DNA of 64,000 bases from Catellatospora sichuanensis (GCF_007483665.1 NZ_VIQO01000001.1:434001-498000), one strand, 5' to 3'. Counted from the stretch's first letter, positions 8,170-17,142 are shown. Translations and numbers: made by a program. The notes: generated by a model from the letters alone, not told the origin.

Positions 8170-11100
8170 TCTTGCCTCAACCTCCGCATGATCTCGTCGA
8201 CGACGTCTTCCAGGTTGCTCAGGTCCGGCGCGATCTCGATGTCCGGCTCCTCCAGGCCCATGTCATGGTAGTGGCCGAACGGCCAGACCCGCCCCTGCGA
8301 GGGAGCCACGTCATGCGCCGCGAAATGCTCCGGCGTCGCGGTCGGGTACTCCCATTCGTTGTTCTCCCAGTAGTCGAAGTGCGCCGGCCGGTAGGCCATG
8401 CCGTGGCGCTCCATGAGCACCGACTCGATGTACTCGTGCGCGAGCGTGCGCCGGAACCGCTCCCGATCAGCCCCCGTGAGCGGGCCTTCGTAGGCGGCCT
8501 GCCAGTCGAGACCGACGTTCAGGATCGCCGTGAACAGGCCGGTCTCCAGCTGGTCGGTCCCGGTGGCGACGTCCTGGTGTACCTGCAGGAAGAGGTTGCG
8601 CCGGGCACGCGCGATCACGTCCTCCGGGATGCCCTGGTTGGCGGCGATGCGCTGTACGTCGTCGGTCAGGCGGCGGATGTCGGCGTACAGCGCGACCGCT
8701 TCGCCCTCGTTCTGGTCGCCGCCGATGTGGTGGCCCTCGCTGCCGGGCGGCGGGTTCGGCAACGTCGGCCGCGACGGCGGCCCGCCCGGATCGGGCAGTG
8801 GTGCGGGACCGGCGGCGGCCGGACCGGACTGCTGATCCTGCTCCGGCATGGGCTGCGGGTCCGGCGCGGGCTGCGGGTCCGGCTCCGGGGCGGGCTGCTG
8901 CTGGGCCAGTTCCGCCTTGCCCCACGAGGTCTGCGCGAGGGAGCTCATCGGCTGCGGGTCGCCCTGCGAGTCCAGCATCATCGCGTACATGCCGACGACG
9001 TTGCCGTTGTTCGACGGATCGCCGGTGTGCCCGTACATCGACACGTTCTCGCTGATCTGGCGCGTCTGCGGGTCCAGGAACAGGATGGTGCCGTTCTGGT
9101 TGACCGCGAGCCAGGCGTGCGACGTGCCGGCCTGCCACTCGGTGACGATGAACATCGCCGCGCCGTGACCGGCCTCGGTCAGCTCGTGCGTGACGGACGC
9201 GAAGCCCCAGTCGGACCACTGCTGCGCCTGCGCGGCCGGGCTCTGCGACATGTTCGGGAACACGGTCTGCCAGGTGCCGCCGACCGCCGCGGCGACCCGG
9301 GCCATACCACCCGCCTCGCCGCCCGTGACCGCGTTGACGTCCGTTCCGGCGTACCCGTCGAAGGTCCGCGGCGCGGACACCTGCGGGCGGCCCCGCCACG
9401 TGCGCCACGCGGAGATCATGCAGTCGACGCAGTTGATGCCGCGGCTCGGGTCCAGCTCGGGCCCGCCGTCGTTGGCCAGGCCGAACCAGCTGCCCACCCG
9501 CGGGTCGGGCGTCATCTGCAGCTGCCCGCCGGGGGTCCGGGGCAGCGCCGCGACCAGGTCGTCCTGGTGCTGCTGCAACGGCGGGCGCAGGCCGCCCCGG
9601 TGGAGATAGGGCCGCCCGTCGGCCGCGGGCACGTCGACCAGCAGGTCGCCGTCGTCCGTGTTGACCGCCACCCAGGCCGTGTCGTCGTCCACGGTCGTCG
9701 TCTGGTTGGCCGTGTACGTCCCGTTGTACGCGGCCTTGGAGGCCTTGCCCCACTCGGCGGCCCACTGCTGGTGCCGGTCGGCCCACTCCTGGCACAGTTT
9801 CGCCTGCTCGGCGTCGGGCTGCTGCTCGGAGTAGAACTGCGCCCACGACCGGTACTTGTGCATCTCGGCGAGGTGCTTGGCCGCCTCCGCCGCCAGCGCG
9901 TCCGCCTCCTGCTGACGCCGCTGCAGCTCCAGCGACATGCGCCGGGTCTGCAACCCGGCCCGGTACGGCCACTGCGGGTGGTTCGGGTCGGACGGGTCCA
10001 TGCCGACCGGGCCGGGCGGCGTGCTTCCCGGCATCGGCGGTGTCTCGGGATCGGCCGCGGGGTCGGCCTCCGAGGTCAGGTCCGGCCCCGCCGGGTCGGC
10101 CGCGGTGTCTAGTCCAGCGTCCCCGCGGCGCGGCGACGGTGCGACTCCCGGAACGCCTCGAGGATCTCCTCCTCGCTCGGCAGCGGGTCGACCCCCTTCG
10201 TGATCAGCAGCGCTATCTGCTCGGCCTCCGGCCGACCGATCGGCCTGCGTCGGAAGTCGTAGTCCTCCCGACCCAGGATGTACCCCGCCGTCTCCGGGTC
10301 GTACCGCCAGCTCTGGGCCCGATGGTCCCAGATCATGTGCTCCCGGTAGCCCTCCCCCGAGATGATCAGGCCGACTGCCTCCTGGTTCGGGAAGTCCTCG
10401 ATGTCCTTGCGGTAGATGGCCTTGTAGTACAACATCGAGCTCCTCCAGGCGGGCGGCGACCTTCGGGGTGATCGGGAAGTCGTCAGGCGTCAGATCGTAT
10501 TCGGCGATCACGTCGCCGGGAGTGAGCCCCTGCGCCTCCAGCTGCCGGGTGAACGCGCGCCAGACCTCCGGGTTGTCGCTGATCCACTTAGCGAGGCTCG
10601 CATCCTTGGCGTCGTCGCCGACCATGCCGGGCGGGATCGCGTCCAGCATGCCGGCGGCGCGGTTGACCTCCAGCATGCGCAGCAGGGCCCGGATCCGCTG
10701 CTCGGGCTCGGCGTCGACGTCGCGCATCACCTCGTACTCGACGTGCGTGGCGTGCCACAGTTCGTACGACAGCTGGGTCGGGAACTGCACCTCGACCAGG
10801 GTGCCGTCCGGGGCCCGGAACGTCGTGTTGGTGCCGTAGAACCGGTTGCCGGCCCGCCAGAAGTTCTTCGGCGTACCCTCCAGCTCGTAGCCGGCCGCCG
10901 CCAGCTGCGCGATGACCGCGTCCAGCGCTGGCCGGTATGCCGCGCCATCAGGTAGTTGGACCGAGAAGCGCACCGAGTCGTTCACCGTCGCGGCGAACTG
11001 CTCCGGACCCCCGATCCGGCCCTCGGCCAGGTACTTGCGCTGCAGCGATTCGCGGCTCTTCGCCCGGTGCTCGGGGTCGCGCAACGGCAGCGAACCCTCG

Positions 11101-14100
11101 GGCAGCCCCAGCGCCTGCTCGACCGAGGCGGTCACCCGGCGCAGGTCGGTCAGCGCGGTCTCGGAGGCCGCCAGCGCGCGCTCGTGGACGTCGTCGAGCA
11201 TGGCGACCTCGTACGCCGACAGCTCGGCGTCCGGACGCGGCTCGAAGAAGCGGCCGCCCGGCTCCGGCGGAGACGGCGGCTCGCCCGGCCCGGCCGGGTC
11301 CGACGGGGCCTCCGGATCGGCGGGATCCGTCAGTCGTCGTCCTGGGGCGGGGCCCCCTTCCACTGGAAGATCCAGAGGATCGTCTCCTCGTCGGGGAGCG
11401 CCTCGGTCCCCTTCGTGATCTCCAGCATCAGGGCTTCCGCTTCGGCCCGACTGATCTGGTCGAACTTCTCCACGTTCTCCGGCTTGTCCGTGAACTCGTC
11501 GATCGACCACGGGTCGTAGACCCAGGCCTTCTGGTCGTAGTCCCACAGCATCGCGTCCGGGTACGTCCCCGTCACGAAGATCCCCCGGGGCAGGCCGTCC
11601 CCCTTGCGCCTGACGTAGCTCTGGTAGTAGCGAATCATCGATGTCCTCCAGCCGGGCGGCCAGTTCCGGGTTGACGGGCGTGTCCTGGCTGTCCAGACCG
11701 AACTCGGCGAGGATCGACGCGAAGCCGTCGTGGGATACGCCCTGCTGATCCAACCACGCTCGGTAGGCCTGCCAGATCTCGGGCTTGTTGGAGATCCAGG
11801 TGGTGAGGCTGGTGTCGATCACCGGCGGCACCGTCTCGGCCTCCTCGTCGGAGGGGTCGGGTTCCGGGAAGCGCTCCTGCACGAACTCGTCGACACCGGG
11901 CGGTACGGACTCGTTGAGGCCGAGCTCACGATTGACCGCGAGCATGCTCAGCAGCGCATGCACCCGGCGAGGCTCCAGTTCGTTCTTCTGACGGAAGACC
12001 GCGTAGGCGTCATGCGTCAGCTGCCACGCGCGGAACGACTCGGCCGTGGGGAACTGGATCTCCATCAAGCCGCCGTCGGGGGCTTTGAAGGTGGCGTTCA
12101 GACCTTGGTAGCGGTTGCCGGGCCTGAAGAAGTTCTTGAGATCGGTCAGCTCGTAACCGGCGTCCTCCAGTGCGGCGATCGTCTGACGCAGACTGCCCAT
12201 GTACTCCGGGCCGCCGGGCAGCTGCAGGCTGAACCGAGCCGCATCGTTGACCTCGCCGGCGAACCGGTCGACACCGTGCCGCCGGCCCTCGGTCCAGAAC
12301 TTGCGTTCCAACGAGCTCTGCGATTTGACCATCTGCCCGGTGCCGCGAAGCCGCACCGGCGGCTCGGGCTCCGGCGTGAAGTCCGGGTCGTTCGGATCGC
12401 CTTGGATCTCGGAGTCCAGCACCCGGTCGGTGGTGACGTTCTGCGCCGCGTTGAGGTCTATGGCGATACGGCGCAGCACCGGAAGCGCCGTCTCCGCCCG
12501 ACTCGCCGCAGCCGTACGCAGCACGTTCAGCACCTGCTGCTGGTGCGGGTTGAGCGCGACCAGGGGACGGTCCGGGCCAGGCGGCTTGCCGATGGTCGCC
12601 GGAGTGACGTCCGAGCCGTAGAGGCGGCCCGGCAGCAGGCTGCGCTGCTCGGCGGCGCGGAACAGCGCCGCCTCGCCAAAGGTCGTAGGCACCGTGCCTG
12701 CCCGGTGCGCCACTGTGCCACGGTCGCCGCCGACCACCAGACGGCCGTCGACCATCCGGATGTCGACCGCGAGCGGCCTGCGGTACTTGTCGCGGTCCGG
12801 ATCCTCGGCCTCGGGCATGCTGCTCAGCGGCTCGTCCGGCCGGTGCACGCACACCGGGACAGAGGTGAGCCCCGCCACCCGCGCGGCGCGCATCCGGCGG
12901 TTGTCCATGCTGGACATCGAGCCGTCGCCCCACGCGATGACGTGGGCCGGGCCACCGCGCCAACCGGTCTCGGCCATCTGCGCGGCGAACTCGTCCATGG
13001 TCACGTTGCCGCTGTTCGGACTGACCGAACGCTGGGTGAACCGCAGGTCCTGCGGGTTGACCAGCGCCGTCTGCGGCAGCAGCGACTCCAGCCGCGCCCG
13101 CTCGGCGTCGTCGAGCACCGACGGGTCCGGATAGCCGAGGTCCGCCATGGTCGCCTCGCCGACGCCGAGGTCCGCGAGTTCCTGGTCGGTGAGCGGGCGC
13201 TGCATGTCCGCGTCGAGCTGCGTCGCGTGCACCCCGGCCGGGGCGGCCGCCGGGTCCGGCTGGCCCTGGTACTGCGACCAGGCCCCGGTCGGCGCACCGT
13301 CGATCAGGGACTGCTCCCCGTCGGGCCCGATCACCATGGCGTCCATCTGGATGATGCCGTCGGTGTAGGGCGGGGTGGTGGTCGGTGTGCCGGGCGGCTG
13401 CTGCGGGTCGGCGTACATGATGACGCCGCCGTCGTTGAAGACCGGCCAGGTGTGCGCGGTGCCGTCGGACGAGTGGTGGATGACCACGGCCATCGCGCCC
13501 GGACCGGCCTGGCGCAGCTGGTCGGCCAGGCGGGCGTAGGACGCGTCCACCGTCTGCCGGGCCGCCTGGCGGTCCAGGCCACGGGTGTCCGGGCACAGCT
13601 GCTGCAGCCGGCCGCCGAAGAAGTCCTCGATGCGGTGCGGCCCGCGCGGCTCCGGGCCGGACGGCTGGTCCGGGTTGCCGGAGGCGAAACCGTCGAGGGT
13701 ACGCGCCGCGGCGCAGCGCGGACGCCCGTGCAGCCAGGTGTCGGCCACCGACAGCAGCACGTCGACGCAGTTCACCGCGCGGGTCGGGTCGGCCTGCGGG
13801 CCGCCGTCGTTGGCGAAGCGCAGCCAGCCCGAGCGCAGCGGCGGGAACTGCAGCGGGCGGCCGTCCTCGCCGCGCGGCACCGCGTTCTCCAGGTCGAGCT
13901 GGTGCTGGGTGAGCACCGGCCGGTAGCCGCCGCGCTGGTCGTAGCGGCGGGTGGCGTCCACCGACGGCGGCTGGTCGCTGCCGGTCAGCGCGGACACGTC
14001 GTCGGTGGTGACACCGCCGCGGGTGAAGTCCGCGCCGTCGTGGCGGTTCAGCGCGTCCCAGGCGGCCGCGGCCAGCGCACCGGGCCGGCCCATCGAGGCC

Positions 14101-16514
14101 AGGATCTCGCGCCGCTGCGCGCGCAGCCCGCCGTGGTACGCGTCGCTCCAGCGCCGCGCCTCGGATCGGCTGCGCTCGCCGTCCCGTCGACCGTCGGCGG
14201 CCGGAGGGCTGACCTCCGGGCCTGCGGGGCGGGTGTCCGCACCGGGCACGATCGCGACCGCGGGCGTCGCCGGGTCGGTCTGCTGGGCCGCGGGCGGCTG
14301 GGGGCGGGCCGGGTCGCCCGGCGTCTGCTGGGCCGGGGCCGTCGCCTGAGGCCCCGCCTGCTGGTTCGTCGACGGACTCTGCGGCGACGTGGCCTGACCC
14401 TGCTGGGCCGCCGGGTTCTGCGACGCCGGGTTCTGCGTGGTGGCGGAGTTCTGCGTGGCCGGGTTCTGCGTGCTGGTCGACGGCGTCGTGGTGCCCTGCG
14501 GACCGGTGGCGGTGGCCTGGCTCGCCGGGCCGGTCTGCGCGGTGGTGTTCGTCTGCGCCGTCGGCCCGGTCTGCGCGCTGGTGTTCGCGTGCGCCGTGGG
14601 CCCGGTCTGCGGGGACGGCGTCTGGACGGTCGTGTTCGTGGACGCCGTCGCCTGCGGGGACGGCGCTGTCGTGGACGCGTTCGGCTGGGTCGACGGCGTC
14701 GTCAGGGACGCGCTGGTCTGCGCCGACGGAATGGTCGTCGAGGCGTTGGCCTGGACTGACGGACCAGTCTGCGGCGGAGTGCTGCTCTGCGCGGCCAAGC
14801 CGGCCTGCGTCGACGAGACGGTCCCGGCGATGCCGCCGACCGGCCGCGCGCCGGTGGCCGGGTTCGCATTGGTCGAGGTCGACGTGGTCGACCCGGAGGG
14901 GGTGCTCGAAGTCGAGGTGCTGCCCGAACCCGAGGTGGACGTGGCCCCGGACGGTCCGCCCGAGCCGGTGCCGCCGGTGGCCGAGCCGGTGTTGGCGGAG
15001 CCGCCGCCGGTCGTCGCGGAGCCGCTGCCGGAGGCAGAGCCGGACAGGCCGCCCGACCCGGTCGAGACCGACGCCGACGCGGACGCGGATACCGAGGGCG
15101 CGACGGACGGGGCCGACGGGGCTGCAGACGTGCCGGCCAGGCCCGACGCCGGGCCCATCGCCGCGGGGGCGGCGGTGGCCGGCGTGGCCATGCCCTGCGG
15201 GGCCGCCGCGACTGCCGGCGCGATCACTGTGTTGGCCTGCGCGGAGACGTTCGCGACCGGAGCCGGCGCGGCGGGGGCCGCCGGGGCCGGGGCCGCCTCG
15301 GGCGGAGCGATGCCGGCGAGCCCGCCGGAGCTTCCCGAGTACCCGCCCGAACCGCCGGAGCCGTCACCTGAACCGCCGGAGCCGCCACCCGAACCACCGG
15401 AGCCTGCGGTCCCGCCGTGCGGGCCGCCGCCACCCGACCCGCCGCCGCCCGCGGCCGCGGTGCCCGCCGCGGCGGCGGTGATGTTCGTACTCGGGTCGCC
15501 GTCGAGCCCGGTGCCGGCGAGGTTGCTGACGATGTTGTTCGTCATGTTGTTGAGTTCGCTGGTCAGGTGGCTGTTGACGCTGGAGCGCGCGCCCGAGGTC
15601 GCCGCCATGCCGAGGTTGCCCGCGTCCGGCATCTGGCCGGTGGCGAGCGAGCCGCCGATGTCGCCGAGCACCTCGCCGCGCGCCCCGTGGGCGACCTTGC
15701 TGGCGAAGCCGCCGTTGTGGCCGCCCGCGAGCGTGCTGGCCGCGCCGCCGGCGAAGCCCGCCCAGCCGGCCATGGCGAGATCGCCGAGGTCGAGCCCGTC
15801 CCGGCGGCCGGTCGCGGTCTGGTACGTCTGGATGGCGCCCTGGGTGAGCACCTCTTCCTTCATCTCGTCCAGGCCCTCTTTGCCGGCCTTGATCGCCCAC
15901 TTGCCGAGCTTCTTGCCGAAGTCCTTGCCGAGGTCCTTGAGCTTGTCCTTGACGGCGCGCTTGATGCCGCGCTCGATCAGGGACTTGAGCAGGCGCTTGA
16001 GGATCTCCTTGATGGCGAAGCGGGTCGCCATGCACACCGGCCCGGCAGCGGCGGTGGACGCGCCGAAGGTGAAGAACGCGGCGACGGCCAGCGCGATCAG
16101 CTCGATCAGTAGCAGGCCCAGCTCGATGTAGTACTCGAGCTTGGCGCCCTGGATGTCGCAGCCGCCGCCTTCGAGCATCTCGCCGAGCGCGCCTGCGACG
16201 TGCGCGGCGGCCTGCAGCGCCGACTTCTCGTCGCCGCTGCCGATCTGCCCCCACGCTTCCTTGATCGCGGCGGCGACCTTGCCCTCGGTGCCGCCGAACG
16301 CGGCGACCGCGTCGAGCGCGGCCCGCTCCGACTCGGTCAGCGGGTCGGCGAGGTCACCGGCGACCGCGTACCAGTCGTCGGCGAGGTCCCAGGTGGCCTG
16401 TTCGTCGCCTTCCGGCCAATCCATGCCGATGACCCAGTCGAGGCATTCCTTCATCCACCCCGGTGCGTCGAAGTAGGACAGCGGATGCGGAATCGGCGAC
16501 GGCAACCACGACAT
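8166..16514 (-). CDS. Giant polymorphic toxin with CpnT-like N-terminus and stacked effector domains
   Basis: One uninterrupted frame of 2782 codons. The ATG at 16514 has GGGGAGG 6 nt upstream; the GTG at 16520 lies too close to it. Residues 1-330 resemble the WXG100-like/CpnT N-terminal domain, with a membrane segment near 124-152. Residues 345-770 are a Gly/Ser, then Thr/Gln/Pro-rich linker. Residues 850-1045 are a papain-like Tox-PL domain (C916, H1021, D1036). About 1100-1260 is ParB-like (DNRRM at 1204). About 1395-1560 is RelA/SpoT-like. About 1815-1985 is a second RelA/SpoT-like unit. About 2290-2490 is a second Tox-PL (C2362, H2466). The C-terminal 200 residues carry H2693-E-Y-I-E. 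Two small genes are nested out of frame at residues 1626-1729 and 2027-2136, where this frame reads as Gly/Arg/Asp/Pro-rich noise. The biological product may therefore be up to three separate toxin units. Export by a type VII-like system is inferred. Confidence 0.8.
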   Translation of the reverse strand: MSWLPSPIPHPLSYFDAPGWMKECLDWVIGMDWPEGDEQATWDLADDWYAVAGDLADPLTESERAALDAVAAFGGTEGKVAAAIKEAWGQIGSGDEKSALQAAAHVAGALGEMLEGGGCDIQGAKLEYYIELGLLLIELIALAVAAFFTFGASTAAAGPVCMATRFAIKEILKRLLKSLIERGIKRAVKDKLKDLGKDFGKKLGKWAIKAGKEGLDEMKEEVLTQGAIQTYQTATGRRDGLDLGDLAMAGWAGFAGGAASTLAGGHNGGFASKVAHGARGEVLGDIGGSLATGQMPDAGNLGMAATSGARSSVNSHLTSELNNMTNNIVSNLAGTGLDGDPSTNITAAAAGTAAAGGGGSGGGGPHGGTAGSGGSGGGSGGSGDGSGGSGGYSGSSGGLAGIAPPEAAPAPAAPAAPAPVANVSAQANTVIAPAVAAAPQGMATPATAAPAAMGPASGLAGTSAAPSAPSVAPSVSASASASVSTGSGGLSGSASGSGSATTGGGSANTGSATGGTGSGGPSGATSTSGSGSTSTSSTPSGSTTSTSTNANPATGARPVGGIAGTVSSTQAGLAAQSSTPPQTGPSVQANASTTIPSAQTSASLTTPSTQPNASTTAPSPQATASTNTTVQTPSPQTGPTAHANTSAQTGPTAQTNTTAQTGPASQATATGPQGTTTPSTSTQNPATQNSATTQNPASQNPAAQQGQATSPQSPSTNQQAGPQATAPAQQTPGDPARPQPPAAQQTDPATPAVAIVPGADTRPAGPEVSPPAADGRRDGERSRSEARRWSDAYHGGLRAQRREILASMGRPGALAAAAWDALNRHDGADFTRGGVTTDDVSALTGSDQPPSVDATRRYDQRGGYRPVLTQHQLDLENAVPRGEDGRPLQFPPLRSGWLRFANDGGPQADPTRAVNCVDVLLSVADTWLHGRPRCAAARTLDGFASGNPDQPSGPEPRGPHRIEDFFGGRLQQLCPDTRGLDRQAARQTVDASYARLADQLRQAGPGAMAVVIHHSSDGTAHTWPVFNDGGVIMYADPQQPPGTPTTTPPYTDGIIQMDAMVIGPDGEQSLIDGAPTGAWSQYQGQPDPAAAPAGVHATQLDADMQRPLTDQELADLGVGEATMADLGYPDPSVLDDAERARLESLLPQTALVNPQDLRFTQRSVSPNSGNVTMDEFAAQMAETGWRGGPAHVIAWGDGSMSSMDNRRMRAARVAGLTSVPVCVHRPDEPLSSMPEAEDPDRDKYRRPLAVDIRMVDGRLVVGGDRGTVAHRAGTVPTTFGEAALFRAAEQRSLLPGRLYGSDVTPATIGKPPGPDRPLVALNPHQQQVLNVLRTAAASRAETALPVLRRIAIDLNAAQNVTTDRVLDSEIQGDPNDPDFTPEPEPPVRLRGTGQMVKSQSSLERKFWTEGRRHGVDRFAGEVNDAARFSLQLPGGPEYMGSLRQTIAALEDAGYELTDLKNFFRPGNRYQGLNATFKAPDGGLMEIQFPTAESFRAWQLTHDAYAVFRQKNELEPRRVHALLSMLAVNRELGLNESVPPGVDEFVQERFPEPDPSDEEAETVPPVIDTSLTTWISNKPEIWQAYRAWLDQQGVSHDGFASILAEFGLDSQDTPVNPELAARLEDIDDSLLPELRQAQGGRPAPGDLRDGDVPGRDAVGLRPEGLGLRPVVDRRVHGQAGERGEVRPDQSGRSGSPDAGDHEGDRGAPRRGDDPLDLPVEGGPAPGRRLTDPADPEAPSDPAGPGEPPSPPEPGGRFFEPRPDAELSAYEVAMLDDVHERALAASETALTDLRRVTASVEQALGLPEGSLPLRDPEHRAKSRESLQRKYLAEGRIGGPEQFAATVNDSVRFSVQLPDGAAYRPALDAVIAQLAAAGYELEGTPKNFWRAGNRFYGTNTTFRAPDGTLVEVQFPTQLSYELWHATHVEYEVMRDVDAEPEQRIRALLRMLEVNRAAGMLDAIPPGMVGDDAKDASLAKWISDNPEVWRAFTRQLEAQGLTPGDVIAEYDLTPDDFPITPKVAARLEELDVVLQGHLPQGHRGLPEPGGSRPDHLGGGLPGAHDLGPSGPELAVRPGDGGVHPGSGGLRLPTQADRSAGGRADSAADHEGGRPAAERGGDPRGVPGVAPSPRRGDAGLDTAADPAGPDLTSEADPAADPETPPMPGSTPPGPVGMDPSDPNHPQWPYRAGLQTRRMSLELQRRQQEADALAAEAAKHLAEMHKYRSWAQFYSEQQPDAEQAKLCQEWADRHQQWAAEWGKASKAAYNGTYTANQTTTVDDDTAWVAVNTDDGDLLVDVPAADGRPYLHRGGLRPPLQQHQDDLVAALPRTPGGQLQMTPDPRVGSWFGLANDGGPELDPSRGINCVDCMISAWRTWRGRPQVSAPRTFDGYAGTDVNAVTGGEAGGMARVAAAVGGTWQTVFPNMSQSPAAQAQQWSDWGFASVTHELTEAGHGAAMFIVTEWQAGTSHAWLAVNQNGTILFLDPQTRQISENVSMYGHTGDPSNNGNVVGMYAMMLDSQGDPQPMSSLAQTSWGKAELAQQQPAPEPDPQPAPDPQPMPEQDQQSGPAAAGPAPLPDPGGPPSRPTLPNPPPGSEGHHIGGDQNEGEAVALYADIRRLTDDVQRIAANQGIPEDVIARARRNLFLQVHQDVATGTDQLETGLFTAILNVGLDWQAAYEGPLTGADRERFRRTLAHEYIESVLMERHGMAYRPAHFDYWENNEWEYPTATPEHFAAHDVAPSQGRVWPFGHYHDMGLEEPDIEIAPDLSNLEDVVDEIMRRLRQE
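10109..10435 (-). CDS. Nested candidate immunity protein 2
   Basis: A 108-residue protein read one base out of phase within the giant toxin frame. It starts at an ATG preceded by GGAGGA with a 5-nt spacer, inside the codons for AARLEELD at the end of the second RelA/SpoT-like unit. It is a clear paralogue of the nested gene at 11330-11638. Shared features are a tyrosine-rich start, an M-[LI]-W-D...W-x-Y-D-P segment, and R-x-E-A-E...ITKG...LP-x-E-E-x-I-L near the C-terminus. Over this stretch the large frame has noise-like composition, which supports this frame as the real coding one. The immunity role is inferred from position. Confidence 0.75.
   Translation of the reverse strand: MLYYKAIYRKDIEDFPNQEAVGLIISGEGYREHMIWDHRAQSWRYDPETAGYILGREDYDFRRRPIGRPEAEQIALLITKGVDPLPSEEEILEAFRESHRRRAAGTLD
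11330..11638 (-). CDS. Nested candidate immunity protein 1
   Basis: A 102-residue acidic protein in the +1 frame relative to the giant toxin frame. The ATG at 11638 is preceded by GGAGGA with a 5-nt spacer; these bases also encode LEDIDD at the end of the first RelA/SpoT-like unit. It is paralogous to the gene at 10109-10435 (LWDYDQKAWVYDP, RAEAEALMLEITKG, ALPDEETIL). It has no signal peptide or membrane segment, so it should act in the cytoplasm, as expected for an antidote to a nucleotide-directed toxin. I do not recognise a named family. The function is inferred from context. Confidence 0.75.
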   Translation of the reverse strand: MIRYYQSYVRRKGDGLPRGIFVTGTYPDAMLWDYDQKAWVYDPWSIDEFTDKPENVEKFDQISRAEAEALMLEITKGTEALPDEETILWIFQWKGAPPQDDD

Positions 16515-16710
16515 CCGCACCCTCCCCAGAGTTCGGCTCTCCCGCGCGGTCCGGTCCGGTCCGGGCCAGGGGCACGGGACATCCGGTGGCGCGCAGGCGC
16601 TCTGGGTAAGTTACTCGATCCGGACAAGTGCGCGCCAACCCGGTTGCGGCGAGGGGTGCCGATCCGGGTTAGAGTCGGCAGTCACCGGCCGTACCAGGGG
16701 AGGAACCGCC

Positions 16711-17142
16711 GTGGCACAACGCTCCGATCGCGATGCCAACTGGGCGCTGCGGGAACGCTTCGCACAGGTGCACGACCAGTACACGCGGCTGCGCAACGGC
16801 ATGGGCGACCTGCAGACCAGGCTCAAGGCCTACCGGGCGACCGAGAAGTCGCGCGACGGCCTGATCAAGGCCTCCGTCGATGCCCGCGGCCGGCTGGTCA
16901 AGCTGGAACTGGAGCCGGCCGCGCTGCGCTCCTACAGCGCCGCGGGGCTCGCCGAGGAGATCACCAAGACGGTCGCGCGGGCCTCCGACGCCGCGGGTGC
17001 GGGCGTGTCGGAGCTGATGGCCGAGGTGATGCCGGCGGACTCGGGCGCGATGTCGTTCCTGCGTACCAATGACATGAACGACCTGCTCAAGCGGCACGAC
17101 GACATCATGGACTACCGGCCGGAGCCGCGCGATGAGCGATGA
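16711..17142 (+). CDS. YbaB/EbfC-family protein
   Basis: A 143-residue protein with the small alpha-beta YbaB/EbfC fold. It has an amphipathic N-terminal helix (ERFAQVHDQYTRLRNGMGDLQTRL), then GLIKASVDARGRLVKLELEPAAL, which matches the strand-turn-strand core. Family members bind DNA non-specifically. In actinobacteria, related proteins often sit beside ESX-type small secreted proteins, as here. The GTG start has AGGGGAGG 7 nt upstream. It overlaps the next gene by 11 nt and diverges from the giant toxin gene across a 196-bp intergenic region. Confidence 0.75.
   Translation: MAQRSDRDANWALRERFAQVHDQYTRLRNGMGDLQTRLKAYRATEKSRDGLIKASVDARGRLVKLELEPAALRSYSAAGLAEEITKTVARASDAAGAGVSELMAEVMPADSGAMSFLRTNDMNDLLKRHDDIMDYRPEPRDER

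Noticed and set aside
7560-10112. An 850-codon plus-strand frame opposite the toxin
   Set aside because: It has antisense composition and no recognisable domains. The minus strand has clear Tox-PL motifs here.
14000-15500. Gly/Ser and Thr/Gln/Pro-rich repeats in the toxin linker as a DNA tandem repeat or CRISPR
   Set aside because: The units are irregular and follow codon repetition for a flexible protein linker, with no fixed repeat-spacer pattern.
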